Assembly: GCA_963170055.1 (NCBI GenBank)
Contig: CAUJGJ010000303.1
Location: forward strand, 115,401 to 179,400
From: Halisarca cf. caerulea
Taxonomy: Eukaryota > Porifera > Demospongiae > Chondrillida > Halisarcidae
Direction: 5' to 3'
DNA: 64,000 bases
In this document: positions 55,185 through 64,000 of the stretch, piece by piece
Layout: every line of letters begins with the position of its first letter
Position numbering within the stretch: position 1 is the first letter of the stretch
The notes under the pieces: generated by a model
Databases searched by the model: none
Seen by the model: only the letters and a program-made list of their open reading frames with translations
Told to the model about the DNA's origin: nothing
Made by a program: the position numbers and the translations under genes

Positions 55185-55419
55185 CACTGGGTAAAAAGTA
55201 AAATTTCCTTAGATGACGTTTTACTGGAAATGTGAAGGAAATGTCATCGTGGGATTTCCTGAACATATAGTACTATTTTCCTGGCATAAGGACAGACCAT
55301 GTGGCATGCATGGGCACTGCAGTATAGGAAATGTGATCTATTGTACATGTGCCCCACACAAGGACAGACCATATGGCATGCATAGACACTGCAGCAGAGG
55401 AAATGTGATTTAATGTGCA

Positions 55420-55420
<1 letters not shown>
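55185..55420. repeat. Right flank of the satellite with a 72-bp tandem pair
   Basis: The satellite stops abruptly inside a monomer after AATAGCATGAA at 55184. Unique sequence follows. AAGGACAGACCAT...GGCATGCAT occurs at 55288 and 55360, making two imperfect copies of a 72-bp unit that also share CACTGCAG and GGAAATGTGAT. A weaker third relative (GGAAATGT around 55,227-55,245) may precede them. I see no gene. Confidence 0.7.

Positions 55421-55506
<86 letters not shown>
55421..55506. repeat. (TA)n microsatellite
   Basis: About 86 bp of alternating TA with two TATG interruptions (near 55,423 and 55,488). Peptides of alternating Tyr-Ile across it are artefacts of the repeat. Confidence 0.97.
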
Positions 55507-55507
<1 letters not shown>

Positions 55508-56005
55508 TAGCTTCGGCGGGCTCACCTGCTATGTCACGACATATGCATTGTCGTATCATGTGCATTGTTGCACCGTGTGTATTGTTGAGTTGCATGAGCA
55601 GTGACTGTGAACAATCATTTCCAGGAATTATAATGCCAATTGTGTACTATACGGATGTAGGAGTAGTTCATGTATTATATTATGAGAAATGAAAATACAA
55701 ATTTTAAAAGATTAGTGCAAAACTTCTTTGTAGACAATATTTCCAGTTACCGAGTGAAGCGAGGTTGATTACTTCTGCTGTGCATGGACCTGATCTCTCG
55801 TTTGGCCTGTGTGGCTGTACAAATTGGCGATTTTGTCCCATTTCTGTTTTTTTTTCTTTAATGAAATGCTCATTTGTCAAAGCGTTTGGGAGTGAGGCGT
55901 GTCAATGTTCAGGTTGGGGTGTGGATAGAGAATGCCTTTCGGTGAAAGTAATTCAGTTGGAATTTTTTAGGGGGTGGAAGGAGAGTCTGGTGTACATGCA
56001 TGTTG
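55507..56005. other. Non-coding flank with no recognisable feature
   Basis: About 500 bp of ordinary mixed sequence between the TA repeat and the first TG-repeat unit. Open frames here have no recognisable domain and one runs into the TG microsatellite. I cannot assign anything to it. Confidence 0.5.
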
Positions 56006-56305
56006 AAGCTTCCCCCCTGCTTCCTTCACTGGATAGAACCCTGCTGTGTATGTGTGTGTGCGTGCATGCGTGCATGCATGCATGTGTGTGGGAGAAATAG
56101 AATGCATGCGTGTGCGTGTGTGTGTGTGTGTGTGTTGTGTGTGTGTGTTTAAGTGTGTATGTGTGTGTGTGTGTGTGTGCATGTGTGTGGGAGAGAGAAT
56201 GCATGTGTGTGTATGTGTGTGTGTGTGAGAGGGGGGTTCTAAATACCTAGGATGAAAATTTTGGGGTGGAAGCTTCCCCCTGCTCCCTCACTACATAGAA
56301 GCCTA

Positions 56306-56370
<65 letters not shown>

Positions 56371-56560
56371 TGTGTGTGTGTGTGTGTGTGCATGTACATG
56401 TATAGTGTGTGTGTGTGTGCTGTGTGTGTGTGTGTGTGTGCGTGTGTGTGTGTGTGTGCATGTGCATGTATAGTGTGTGTGTGTGTGCTGTGTGTGTGTG
56501 TGCTGTGTGTGTGTGTGTGTGTGCGTGTGTGTGTGTGCATGTGGTGTGTGTGCTTGTACT
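56006..56560. repeat. Duplicated unique tag, each copy followed by a (TG)n tract
   Basis: A roughly 40-bp tag beginning GAAGCTTCCCCCCTGCTTCC (56006) recurs as GAAGCTTCCCCCTGCTCC near 56,269, 263 bp later. Each copy ends in CACT..ATAGAA..CCT and leads into TG repeats: 56,045-56,232 with ATGC-rich interruptions, and 56,308-56,555 with repeated TGCATGTACATGTATAG- or TGCTG-type interruptions. A duplication of tag plus microsatellite is the simplest reading. Cys-Val and His-Thr frames are artefacts. Confidence 0.8.
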
Positions 56561-56598
56561 TGTGAAGAAAATTAACCTAAAATTTATTATCTTAAATT

Positions 56599-56759
56599 CA
56601 TAGGCGTAGGAATGATTTGTACTGATAATACTAATGATTTGTTCATGTGCAGTATAAGAACTTGATCAATATATTATGATCAGGCAAACATTGACTAGAT
56701 TTAAGAATATTGGAGGGGGGACTCTAGCCCCTCCTGCCCCCATGGTTCCTACACCTATG
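56599..56759. mobile_element. Short terminal-inverted-repeat element (MITE-like), 161 bp
   Basis: CATAGGCGTAGGAA at 56,599-56,612 matches the reverse complement of TTCCTACACCTATG at 56,746-56,759 in 13 of 14 positions. The G-rich and C-rich stretches just inside the right end (GGAGGGGGG and CCTCCTGCCCCC) also pair with each other. There is no coding capacity. I could not see a convincing target-site duplication, so the element class is open. Confidence 0.55.
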
Positions 56760-57855
56760 TTAATAATAACTGATCAGGATTATATATAATATTATATAAG
56801 TTCGTGCTAAATGAAACTTGCAATTGCAATGGCTTAAAGTTTGCTAAAATTGATAAAGTGTGCATGTGATCGGGATGAAAGAGAGAGACCATACAATATT
56901 ACTACAATATTAATATTAAGAAAGAGTTTAAATTTGTTATGTATATAATACACACTGCAAACTGACAAGTCATGCTTCATGATGCATTTTCCCCTTTGTG
57001 GTCTCAATCGATAGCTATATCTTTTAGTAAATGGGAGGAACTCGAAAGTCAAATTAAGTGGTCCTATATAATATCAATCACGATTTGCACAAAAATTGGC
57101 AAGCTCATAATTATTATGGAATAAACCGTGGTCAACAGTGATGAGATGGGTACATGTCATTCACAATATTGAGTGCCACCAAGTGGGATCAGCATACATG
57201 CATGATGGCCGGAGCTGGACTTCATCTGATTGTACCTTCATAATTATAACAGTTACTTTAATTGTATTGGTTATCTCGTGTATTTTCATGTCATTTCGTG
57301 TTTAATTATAACTTATTTCTAACATTATAATAATGTGTGTATTTAATTAATGCATATCATGTCAACAATAAACATTATTATTATAGTGTGATCAGGATAA
57401 ACCAATAATATACTATGATATTATGCATATCATGTTCTGTAATGCATGCAATCCATGGCTATAGTAATCATGACATGCTAATAAACATGTACAAAATGGA
57501 ATCATCAAGTATCAACATGCATACATATATTATATAATATCATGCAGCACTATAGCTTGTATAAGCATTACATAAACCAATGTAAGAACCATTATGAGAC
57601 TGAACACTTAGTCTACTAGTAGTAATAATCAATTGACATTCAAGGAAAAAGGGAGATATATATGAGCTTTAGACAATTATAATTATTAATAATATAGTCG
57701 ATATAGGAAAGACAAACAGCCTAACATATATTATATATACGTCATATTATATAAATTAAATAATGAATGTAATGTATATGTATAAGCTATACATTATATA
57801 TAGACTATACTATATCTATAGCTTAATAAGGCTATTATAGATGTATACTGCGAAA
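56760..57855. other. AT-rich intergenic stretch downstream of the transposase gene
   Basis: About 1.1 kb, very AT-rich, with scattered TGCATGCA words, several TGATCAGG words (56,771; 57,390) and a repeated ATGCATATCATGT (about 57,350 and 57,423). No open frame with recognisable content. It should hold the 3' UTR of the minus-strand gene, but I saw no AATAAA/ATTAAA on that strand in the first 200 bp past the stop. Confidence 0.5.
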
Positions 57856-60464
57856 TTACTCTACTAAGGGGACCACAACCATAAGAGTTTCACTTCTTAC
57901 TGTGGTCGTACTGTGTGTGCAGCGACTTTTCAAGTACTGTAAAGGCAAAAATGATGACACACCACCACTCTCGTACTGGCTATGGTGCCAAACTTCAGCT
58001 GGTTTTCCCAAGATATTCTTTAGGGGATGTGGCAAAAGCCAAGACACAACAGCCAGCAAAAGGTAATCATGTGCTTTCTCGCCCAAATTGAAATATACCT
58101 TTATATAATGCTTGACTCTGACTGGGCGAAACTTGGCATCAGGATGGAGCTGGTCTGATATAGGTGTTGGTGGAGGGCCAAAGAGTTCTGGATCCCACTC
58201 AGCCAAGGCAATGAATTGTTGTGATTGCTGTCTCGATTTACTTGAATTGTACTTAAAACCTTGGTAAGTGATTGTAGTGTATCGAACATGAATTGCATTG
58301 ACAGTTACACCTTGTTCAGTACCACGTACATGCTTCAGTTTTTCATATATGTTCAGCACACAAGCCATATCATCATGATCCAGAATACATCTCCTTGAGT
58401 GTGAAGGAGTTTCTACTGAAATGGAAGGAAATTCTACGGGCATGGCTGTATCATGCAGTGATCCAACAGCAAATTCCTCTGTACAACATACATTCCTAAA
58501 GTCCTCTTGGAACTCATGGGGAAATTCAAAAGCATATACCAAATTGTCTCTCACAAATCGGTTCAGTAGTTGATATTCAATGTCTCTATTGTTATGTGAC
58601 TGATTACCAAGGATTCCATTGTATCGCTCGTATGAGAAAAGCCAAAAGCCAAAAACTGGACCGTAGTCTTCTATCACCTCTTTAAGGTGTCCATGCATGT
58701 GCATATTGGGAGTGACAAATGCATGTCCATAAAGTGCTTGTACACGCTGACAGAACTGAATGAGTAAAGCATCCAAAATAATGATATCTGTCTGGCAAAG
58801 CTGCTGCTTGCAAAGAATGCGACAAGCCAGTGCAAAATGACGCCAACATTCAAAGTGATCTGGAGGAAGAATACCATATAATGATGGAATTGAGAAAAGT
58901 ATGACCCAGTTCTTGAACTGATCAGCAGTGAATCCAGAGAAACTGGAAGCGATCTTATGTGGTATACGTCCTACACCAGATGGTACAGCCATACTATCAA
59001 CATAATTCTGAATATGAGTATGTTTGCTCCTAGGGATAATCTCATTTTGTAACCAATACTGCAACATGTGCTTTGCTGTCCCCAAAAACAAGTTATGCAT
59101 AGGGTCCACAACTAACATGCGTGGGGCATCAAAATATGATAGCTTCAGTAATGATGAAAAACGACATCCGAATTGTGACTCCAGTGCACTTTGCTCCATC
59201 TTTGTCCTTCCCTGACAAACTCGCTGTATTTTTTCCCTGTGATCATTGTTATTTCGAGACCTCCATGCAGATCTATCAAATCCGCTATAGTCCATAGAGC
59301 CAGGTACTCCATGAAACTCCTTAAGACATTTGGAGCACCCAAGTTTAGCAGAGTGTGCCAAAAATCCACACAACTTCCTACCTGCAGGTAAGTCGCATGC
59401 TACAGATAGAAGAGCACACCTGACATTAATGATGGATGATTCTGTGGTTGCATTTGAATGAACTTTCAGTGGAATTCCTTCCCAAAACTCGATTAGCTCC
59501 TCAACTAGGGGTTCTATATAAGAATTAATGTTATGCTTTGGCTCAGAGGGACCAGGTATTATACCAATAAGAATAACATTTTCACGCTTAAAGCAAATAG
59601 ATCTGGGTAGGTTCATAATTGTTAAATAGATGGCTCCAACTGAGTATGAAGAATGCTTGTATGGTTGAAACCAATCCACATTTAACATAAGACCCAAACT
59701 GAGGGCATCAGTACTCGATAAAAAAGGTTTATCATTCACAACTTGGAAATCACGCCAAATGTTTCCATCATAAACATCTGCTCTGAATCCTGTCTGTGTA
59801 GTTCTAGACTTCCAATGATGACATGATTTCACAAATTCTGGACGCAGTAAGAACTCTTGGAGTGAAGATGATAAGGACTTGTATGGATATGTTTTTAGAG
59901 GATACATAAGCCTTCTACCAGAAGGGAGAAATACAGTCTTTAGGAGTGTGGCACCACAAGGAGATCTCTGCTTCACTTGTGGGTGGTTTGGAAAACGAAC
60001 AAAATCACAGGTTTTACTAGTTTCTTGGCCCCTTGACAAAATCACACATTTATCAAAGCGGTATAGCTTGTGGCATTTTGGACACACAACAAATTTCATT
60101 ATCTGAGAGTGACAATGGTGTTTCCTGAGACTGTAAATGGAAGAAGGGACAGCCAGTGCTAGTGATGAAACAAAGGTGGAAAATTTTCCTATTACCTTCA
60201 GAAAAACACATAGGAATTTAGTTAGAGCATCAATAACTGTATCTGAAATGGCATACTTAGCTTGCAACAACAAAAGGAATCCCGTAAGCCATGATATAAT
60301 TGATTGTTGATGAATGCAATTATCTTCAAGTTGGGAATCATTGAGAGGAAGAGGAGGTGGGGTAATGGTTTCTGTTACTAATGGCTGCATGTGGTCATCA
60401 AGAAATTCGGATTGAGTGTCATTTAGATCTTCCCATATCTCCTCAACTCCTTCAAAATCTGAGA
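57856..60464 (-). CDS. EnSpm/CACTA Tnp2-like transposase, main (third) exon
   Basis: This exon encodes 868 residues and the stop. It would cut and rejoin transposon ends as a DDE/RNase-H-fold nuclease. Joined to the exons at 61358-61549 and 62070-62241 it gives a 990-residue reading; numbering follows that. An acidic, proline-containing N-terminal part is followed by a hydrophobic stretch, then a putative zinc site C249-P-K-C252 with C274 and C291. Then come NVDWFQPY (D384), PGPSEP, a CDLPAGRKLCGF...LGCSKC segment (about 479-501) like the Cys-rich insertion of Tnp2 proteins, VDPMHNLFLG (D575) and FSYERYNG (E733). D384, D575 and E733 are the likely catalytic triad, inferred by family pattern. 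Length and order fit intact Tnp2-type proteins, and the exon has no frameshift. An ATG at 60501 lies in frame upstream, but the 37 bases between it and 60464 end in TTTTTTTTCCTATTTTGTGTAG, a strong splice acceptor, so MPCCTFFFLFCVV is probably intron. Confidence 0.92.
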
Positions 60465-61357
60465 CTACACAAAATAGGAAAAAAAATGTGCAGCATGGCA
60501 TTATAGTAACATTTTTTTTAATTATAACAAGTTATTAACATAATGTCAAGTTTTTTTATAATACTATTGCAGGCATGCAGGCTTGAAGAAAGATACATTG
60601 GGTTTTAAATTAATTTAATAATTAAAGTTCACATAATATTATTATATATAATAATGTATAGTCTTATTAAGTTGGCAACAAGAAGCCACTAGTAGATGAA
60701 TTAAAATTAATCAAGATACAAGCCAAGATATACAAGTGGAAGATGTATGTTATTGGAAGGTGCACAGTGTGTCAGCGTGAGGGAGCCTCAGAGCATCCTG
60801 AAGTTGCATGATAATTAATGTCAATGAGGACTTTAATCAGAAGACAAAGGTACAGGTTTCAACTATCACATCATTAATTGTATTTCAACCTTTAGGCTAT
60901 ATGGGCTGCTAGGTTTTGTTAGGTGTAACTTTTCGTTTTCCGCGTTTAATTTATTTCATTATACGGTACCTATGATGTGCTGCTCAGGACCTTTGTGTGT
61001 TCTAGTACCCATGAGGGTATGGTGTATATTAATAATAATAATAATAATAATATAGTAAAACCTGTTTTAAAGACCACATATATAAAGACCACCTAGCTGT
61101 CTATATATAGACACCATGGTGGGCTGGCTCATTGTCCACTTCAGTTGTACTAAATCACCTCCATACAAGGACCACTTGTCTACAGAGAGGACAATTACTT
61201 GGTCCCTTGAGTGGTCGTTATAGACAGGTTTTACTGCCGGTATATATATAATATGTTATTATCATATGCATTATATGCATCTGATAAGCAATAAATTTAA
61301 GCACAGTGTCATTCCTATCCAACTCGAGAATTGTTCCCAAATATTATTAAAACTCAC
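60465..61357 (-). other. Intron 2 of the transposase gene
   Basis: The donor GTGAGT is at 61357-61352 and the acceptor is TTTGTGTAG ending at 60465. It lies between two phase-1 junctions: the exon ends TCA A and the next begins TC TCA. The 893-bp intron contains a (TAA)n tract at about 61,029-61,051 and an inverted-repeat element at 61,054-61,236, both listed or noted here. The rest is AT-rich and without recognised content. Confidence 0.85.
61054..61236. mobile_element. Inverted-repeat MITE, Tc1/mariner-like ends
   Basis: AGTAAAACCTGT at 61,054 reappears in inverse orientation as ACAGGTTTTACT ending at 61,235. The arms continue with GACCAC and GTGGTC, so the ends pair over more than 20 bp with a few mismatches. 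Internal GACCACTTGTC/GACCACC words repeat in both halves. The element is 183 bp with no coding capacity. Ends of the type CAGTAAAACCTGT..TA..GACCAC are familiar to me from non-autonomous Tc1/mariner-superfamily elements; that assignment is from memory of the motif. The right end reads TACTG then CCGGTATATA and the left ATATAGTAAAA, so the TA target duplication is not clean. It sits in intron 2 of the transposase gene, next to a TAA-repeat tract. Confidence 0.65.
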
Positions 61358-61549
61358 TTGAAGGAGATTCTAAATCACTGTATGCAGCTGCACTTTCATC
61401 CACCTCAATGTCTCTGTTACCATCAGGCATTGAATCATCAAGACTGCAGTCAGAACTGCAAGTACCTGAAGGCACCTCAGTAGGCTCGTAGATGTCATCT
61501 ATGGTTGTGGCTGTATCCACAGGTAACTCAGGAGGAATCTCCGTGACCT
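61358..61549 (-). CDS. Tnp2-like transposase, second exon (acidic linker)
   Basis: This 192-nt exon (2 bases, 63 codons, 1 base) is open throughout and flanked by CTTTGTAG (acceptor, ending at 61550) and A|GTGAGT (donor at 61357). Both junctions are phase 1, so it joins in frame to the exons on either side. It encodes an acidic Ser/Asp/Glu/Pro-rich linker (VTEIPPELPVDTATTIDDIY and so on) with no fold I recognise; acidic spacers are common ahead of the catalytic part in these proteins. Its ATG at 61430-61428 (residue 98) is the first in-frame start downstream of the nonsense codon in exon 1. Use of that ATG would give an 893-residue product lacking the zinc finger but keeping the whole catalytic region. 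Confidence 0.8.
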
Positions 61550-62069
<520 letters not shown>

Positions 62070-62241
62070 CTGACTTGGACTTGACGTCGGATGCACCATC
62101 TGCCGCTGTAGTCACCCAGACTTTATTTTCTTCGTTGTAATACAGTCTCCTGTGCCTTTTTTAAGTTTTAATAGCCAATATTTTGCTACAATGGTGGCAA
62201 AATTCAACCTTTGGGATCTTCAAACGCGGTTCACAATCCAT
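62070..62241 (-). CDS. Tnp2-like transposase, first exon (N-terminal zinc finger, interrupted)
   Basis: From ATG at 62241 the frame runs MDCEPRLKIPKVEFCHHCSK, then ILAIKT, a TAA stop, then KRHRRLYYNEENKVWV, and on to donor CAG|GTGCAT at 62069. It is 172 nt (57 codons plus 1), phase 1, matching the next exon. C15-x2-C18 followed by H30 and a basic RR/YY segment looks like the small zinc finger that precedes Tnp2 domains in animal and fungal proteins. The meaningful reading on both sides of the stop in one frame argues that this is the true first exon carrying a nonsense codon. The three exons sum to 2,973 nt, exactly 991 codons. The frame was found from the sequence, and the weak donor is the least certain part. 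Confidence 0.68.
62161..62163 (-). other. In-frame nonsense codon (TAA, codon 27) in the transposase zinc finger
   Basis: The minus-strand codons are ACT TAA AAA AGG. The frame is meaningful before and after, so a single-base substitution explains the stop (a tyrosine codon TAY would differ by one base), whereas an indel in the A-run would not. It would remove all but 26 residues of the product unless translation starts downstream or the transcript bypasses this exon. Confidence 0.7.
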
Positions 62242-62408
62242 TGTAGAGCAGAGCGATGATCTAGTACGGCAACGTACGGCGCGAAATATGCCAAAACTTG
62301 ACTAAACTGATCGACCAGCTGAGCTCAGAGAATTATTCCGCTGCAGGACAGCGGACCAATTCTCTACTAATATACAGCTGCACGATTGATGTCAGAGAAC
62401 TTGAAGTG
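62242..62408. promoter_or_regulatory. Putative bidirectional promoter between two divergent genes
   Basis: Only 167 bp separate the ATG of the minus-strand transposase exon (62241) from the first in-frame ATG of the plus-strand gene (62409). This interval is less AT-rich than its surroundings. It contains a spaced repeat GTACGGC (62,264-62,270 and 62,274-62,280) and GCGCGAAA (62,279-62,286), which matches the E2F-type TTTCGCGC site on the other strand. No TATA box is evident. Promoter function is inferred from position. Confidence 0.5.
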
Positions 62409-62616
62409 ATGAGCAAAAGTAACGACGTTGATAATGACTACTACGACGGTTCGAGTTCAGAGGCAGAAACTATTGGACCGATTTCGTGGAGGCAGTATGA
62501 GGGAATTGTGAAAAGGAGATCTGGCACAATAGCACGCGAGGAAAGAGCAAGAAAGCGCCAATATATCTTACAAACTAGTGACTTGAGCGATTCTGATCAG
62601 AATGGAGAGCGAGAAG
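62409..62616 (+). CDS. Unknown acidic/basic small protein, first coding exon
   Basis: Translation is placed at ATG 62409 (purine at -3), because the frame further upstream to 62298 has no ATG. The exon encodes 69 residues: an acidic N-terminus (MSKSNDVDNDYYDGSSSEAE), then ISWRQYEGIVKRR and a basic REERARKRQY segment (about residues 43-52) that could be a nuclear localisation signal, then an acidic DLSDSDQNGERE tail. It ends at donor AAG|GTGATT, phase 1. I recognise no domain. It is divergent from the transposase gene and might be a second gene of the same element or an unrelated host gene. Confidence 0.6.
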
Positions 62617-63610
<994 letters not shown>

Positions 63611-63799
63611 ATTCTGAGAAAAGCATTGCTGAGGAATCTATTCCACTACAATGGTCAAACACTAAGACAAATGGAAGCTCAAAGGAAAATTATGTGGCAT
63701 CTAATGTCAACACATGTACAGCTAGTTGTGTGTTCTCTACTTCAACGAGCATACCTTTAAACTCATCTACACCATCTAAGAAGAAAACTGCAGCTAGTA
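63611..63799 (+). CDS. Unknown small protein, second exon
   Basis: The exon is 189 nt (63 codons' worth, phase 1 at both ends) between acceptor TTGTTGCAG and consensus donor GTGAGTAT at 63800. It continues the frame of the first exon: the split codon gives D, then SEKSIAEESIPLQWSNTK, a Ser/Thr/Asn-rich region and a SKKKTAASS end. It is low-complexity and unstructured-looking, with no recognised domain. Confidence 0.6.
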
Positions 63800-64000
63800 G
63801 TGAGTATACAATGCATGTGCACATGTTTTTGCATACTGAATATGTATTACCCTGTATTATTATATATAAAGGAGTACTTACTATCCAGGAGTATGTACAG
63901 TATTAAGTATCTAAGTTTGTTTGTACACACAAAATATAATTCGTATTATTTCAGTAGCAACTTAAATTGCACTACAGTTGAATGTATATATGTGTGTGTG
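63800..64000 (+). other. Second intron and possible tiny terminal exon
   Basis: After the donor at 63800 an acceptor-like TATTATTTCAG ends at 63954. Splicing there reads Ile-Ala-Thr and a TAA at 63963-63965, giving a 135-residue protein in all. If that acceptor is not used, the intron continues past the window. A new (TG)n tract begins at about 63,990. Confidence 0.3.

Noticed and set aside
55507..55560. tRNA- or SINE-like box in TAGCTTCGGCGGGCTC after the TA repeat
   Set aside because: It only loosely resembles an A box, and I found no B box or cloverleaf.
55765..56100. 111-codon plus-strand frame next to the satellite
   Set aside because: No domain, no splice or start context, and its end is microsatellite.
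56834..57052. 72-codon minus-strand frame downstream of the transposase
   Set aside because: Compositionally like the AT-rich intergenic DNA, with no recognisable motif or partner.
60465..60501. ATG at 60501 as the transposase start (MPCCTFFFLFCVV...)
   Set aside because: The T-rich run ending TTTTGTGTAG is a classic splice acceptor, and two upstream exons join to 60464 in phase and continue family-like sequence.
62191..62259. Plus-strand 22-codon frame (MVAKFNLWDLQTRF...) as an upstream ORF
   Set aside because: It is the antisense of the minus-strand zinc-finger exon, which reads far more like a real protein.
62298..62408. N-terminal extension of the plus-strand gene
   Set aside because: The frame is open but has no ATG before 62409; the extension begins at TTG.

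Overview
The window is eukaryotic and about 86% satellite DNA. Spliced GT-AG genes, kilobase-scale higher-order satellite repeats, long TG/CA microsatellites and an animal/fungal-type Tnp2 (EnSpm/CACTA) transposase point to a metazoan. The AT-rich flanks studded with TGCATGCA-type words make a marine invertebrate, perhaps a demosponge, my best guess; that is inference from texture, not a database match.

Layout. (1) 1-3471: a tandem array with a 104-bp period (about 33 copies, cut by the left window edge), whose last part is a 616/617-bp higher-order repeat. (2) 3472-55184: a second, unrelated tandem array with a period of exactly 147 bp, about 352 monomers all in one orientation. It was built by successive duplications, visible as blocks of 1,614 bp (11 monomers), 4,116 bp (28 monomers), 1,176 bp (8 monomers) and a giant 8,527-bp block (58 monomers plus 1 bp) whose two copies show only a handful of differences. 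Neither array codes for protein. (3) 55185-57855: a non-coding flank with a 72-bp repeat pair, AT and TG microsatellites and a short inverted-repeat element. (4) 57856-62241, minus strand: a three-exon gene for an EnSpm/CACTA Tnp2-like transposase. I assembled its exons from splice sites and phase (172 + 192 + 2,609 nt = 991 codons). An N-terminal zinc-finger exon, about 1.6 kb upstream of the main exon, carries one in-frame TAA at codon 27. (5) 62409 to about 63965, plus strand: a divergently transcribed small gene of unknown function. Its first intron is almost entirely (TG)n, including 474 uninterrupted bases.

The two genes are head to head with 167 bp between their start codons, suggesting a shared promoter. 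They may be two genes of one transposon, or a decayed transposase beside a host gene; the sequence alone does not decide. No RNA genes, CRISPR arrays or prokaryotic features were found.

The most notable signals are the 147-bp satellite (equal to nucleosome-core DNA length and to 14 turns at 10.5 bp per turn, with several dyad-symmetric motifs per monomer), its layered recent duplications that run right up to the right edge, the sharp junction of two satellites, and the transposase whose single nonsense codon lies inside its zinc finger.
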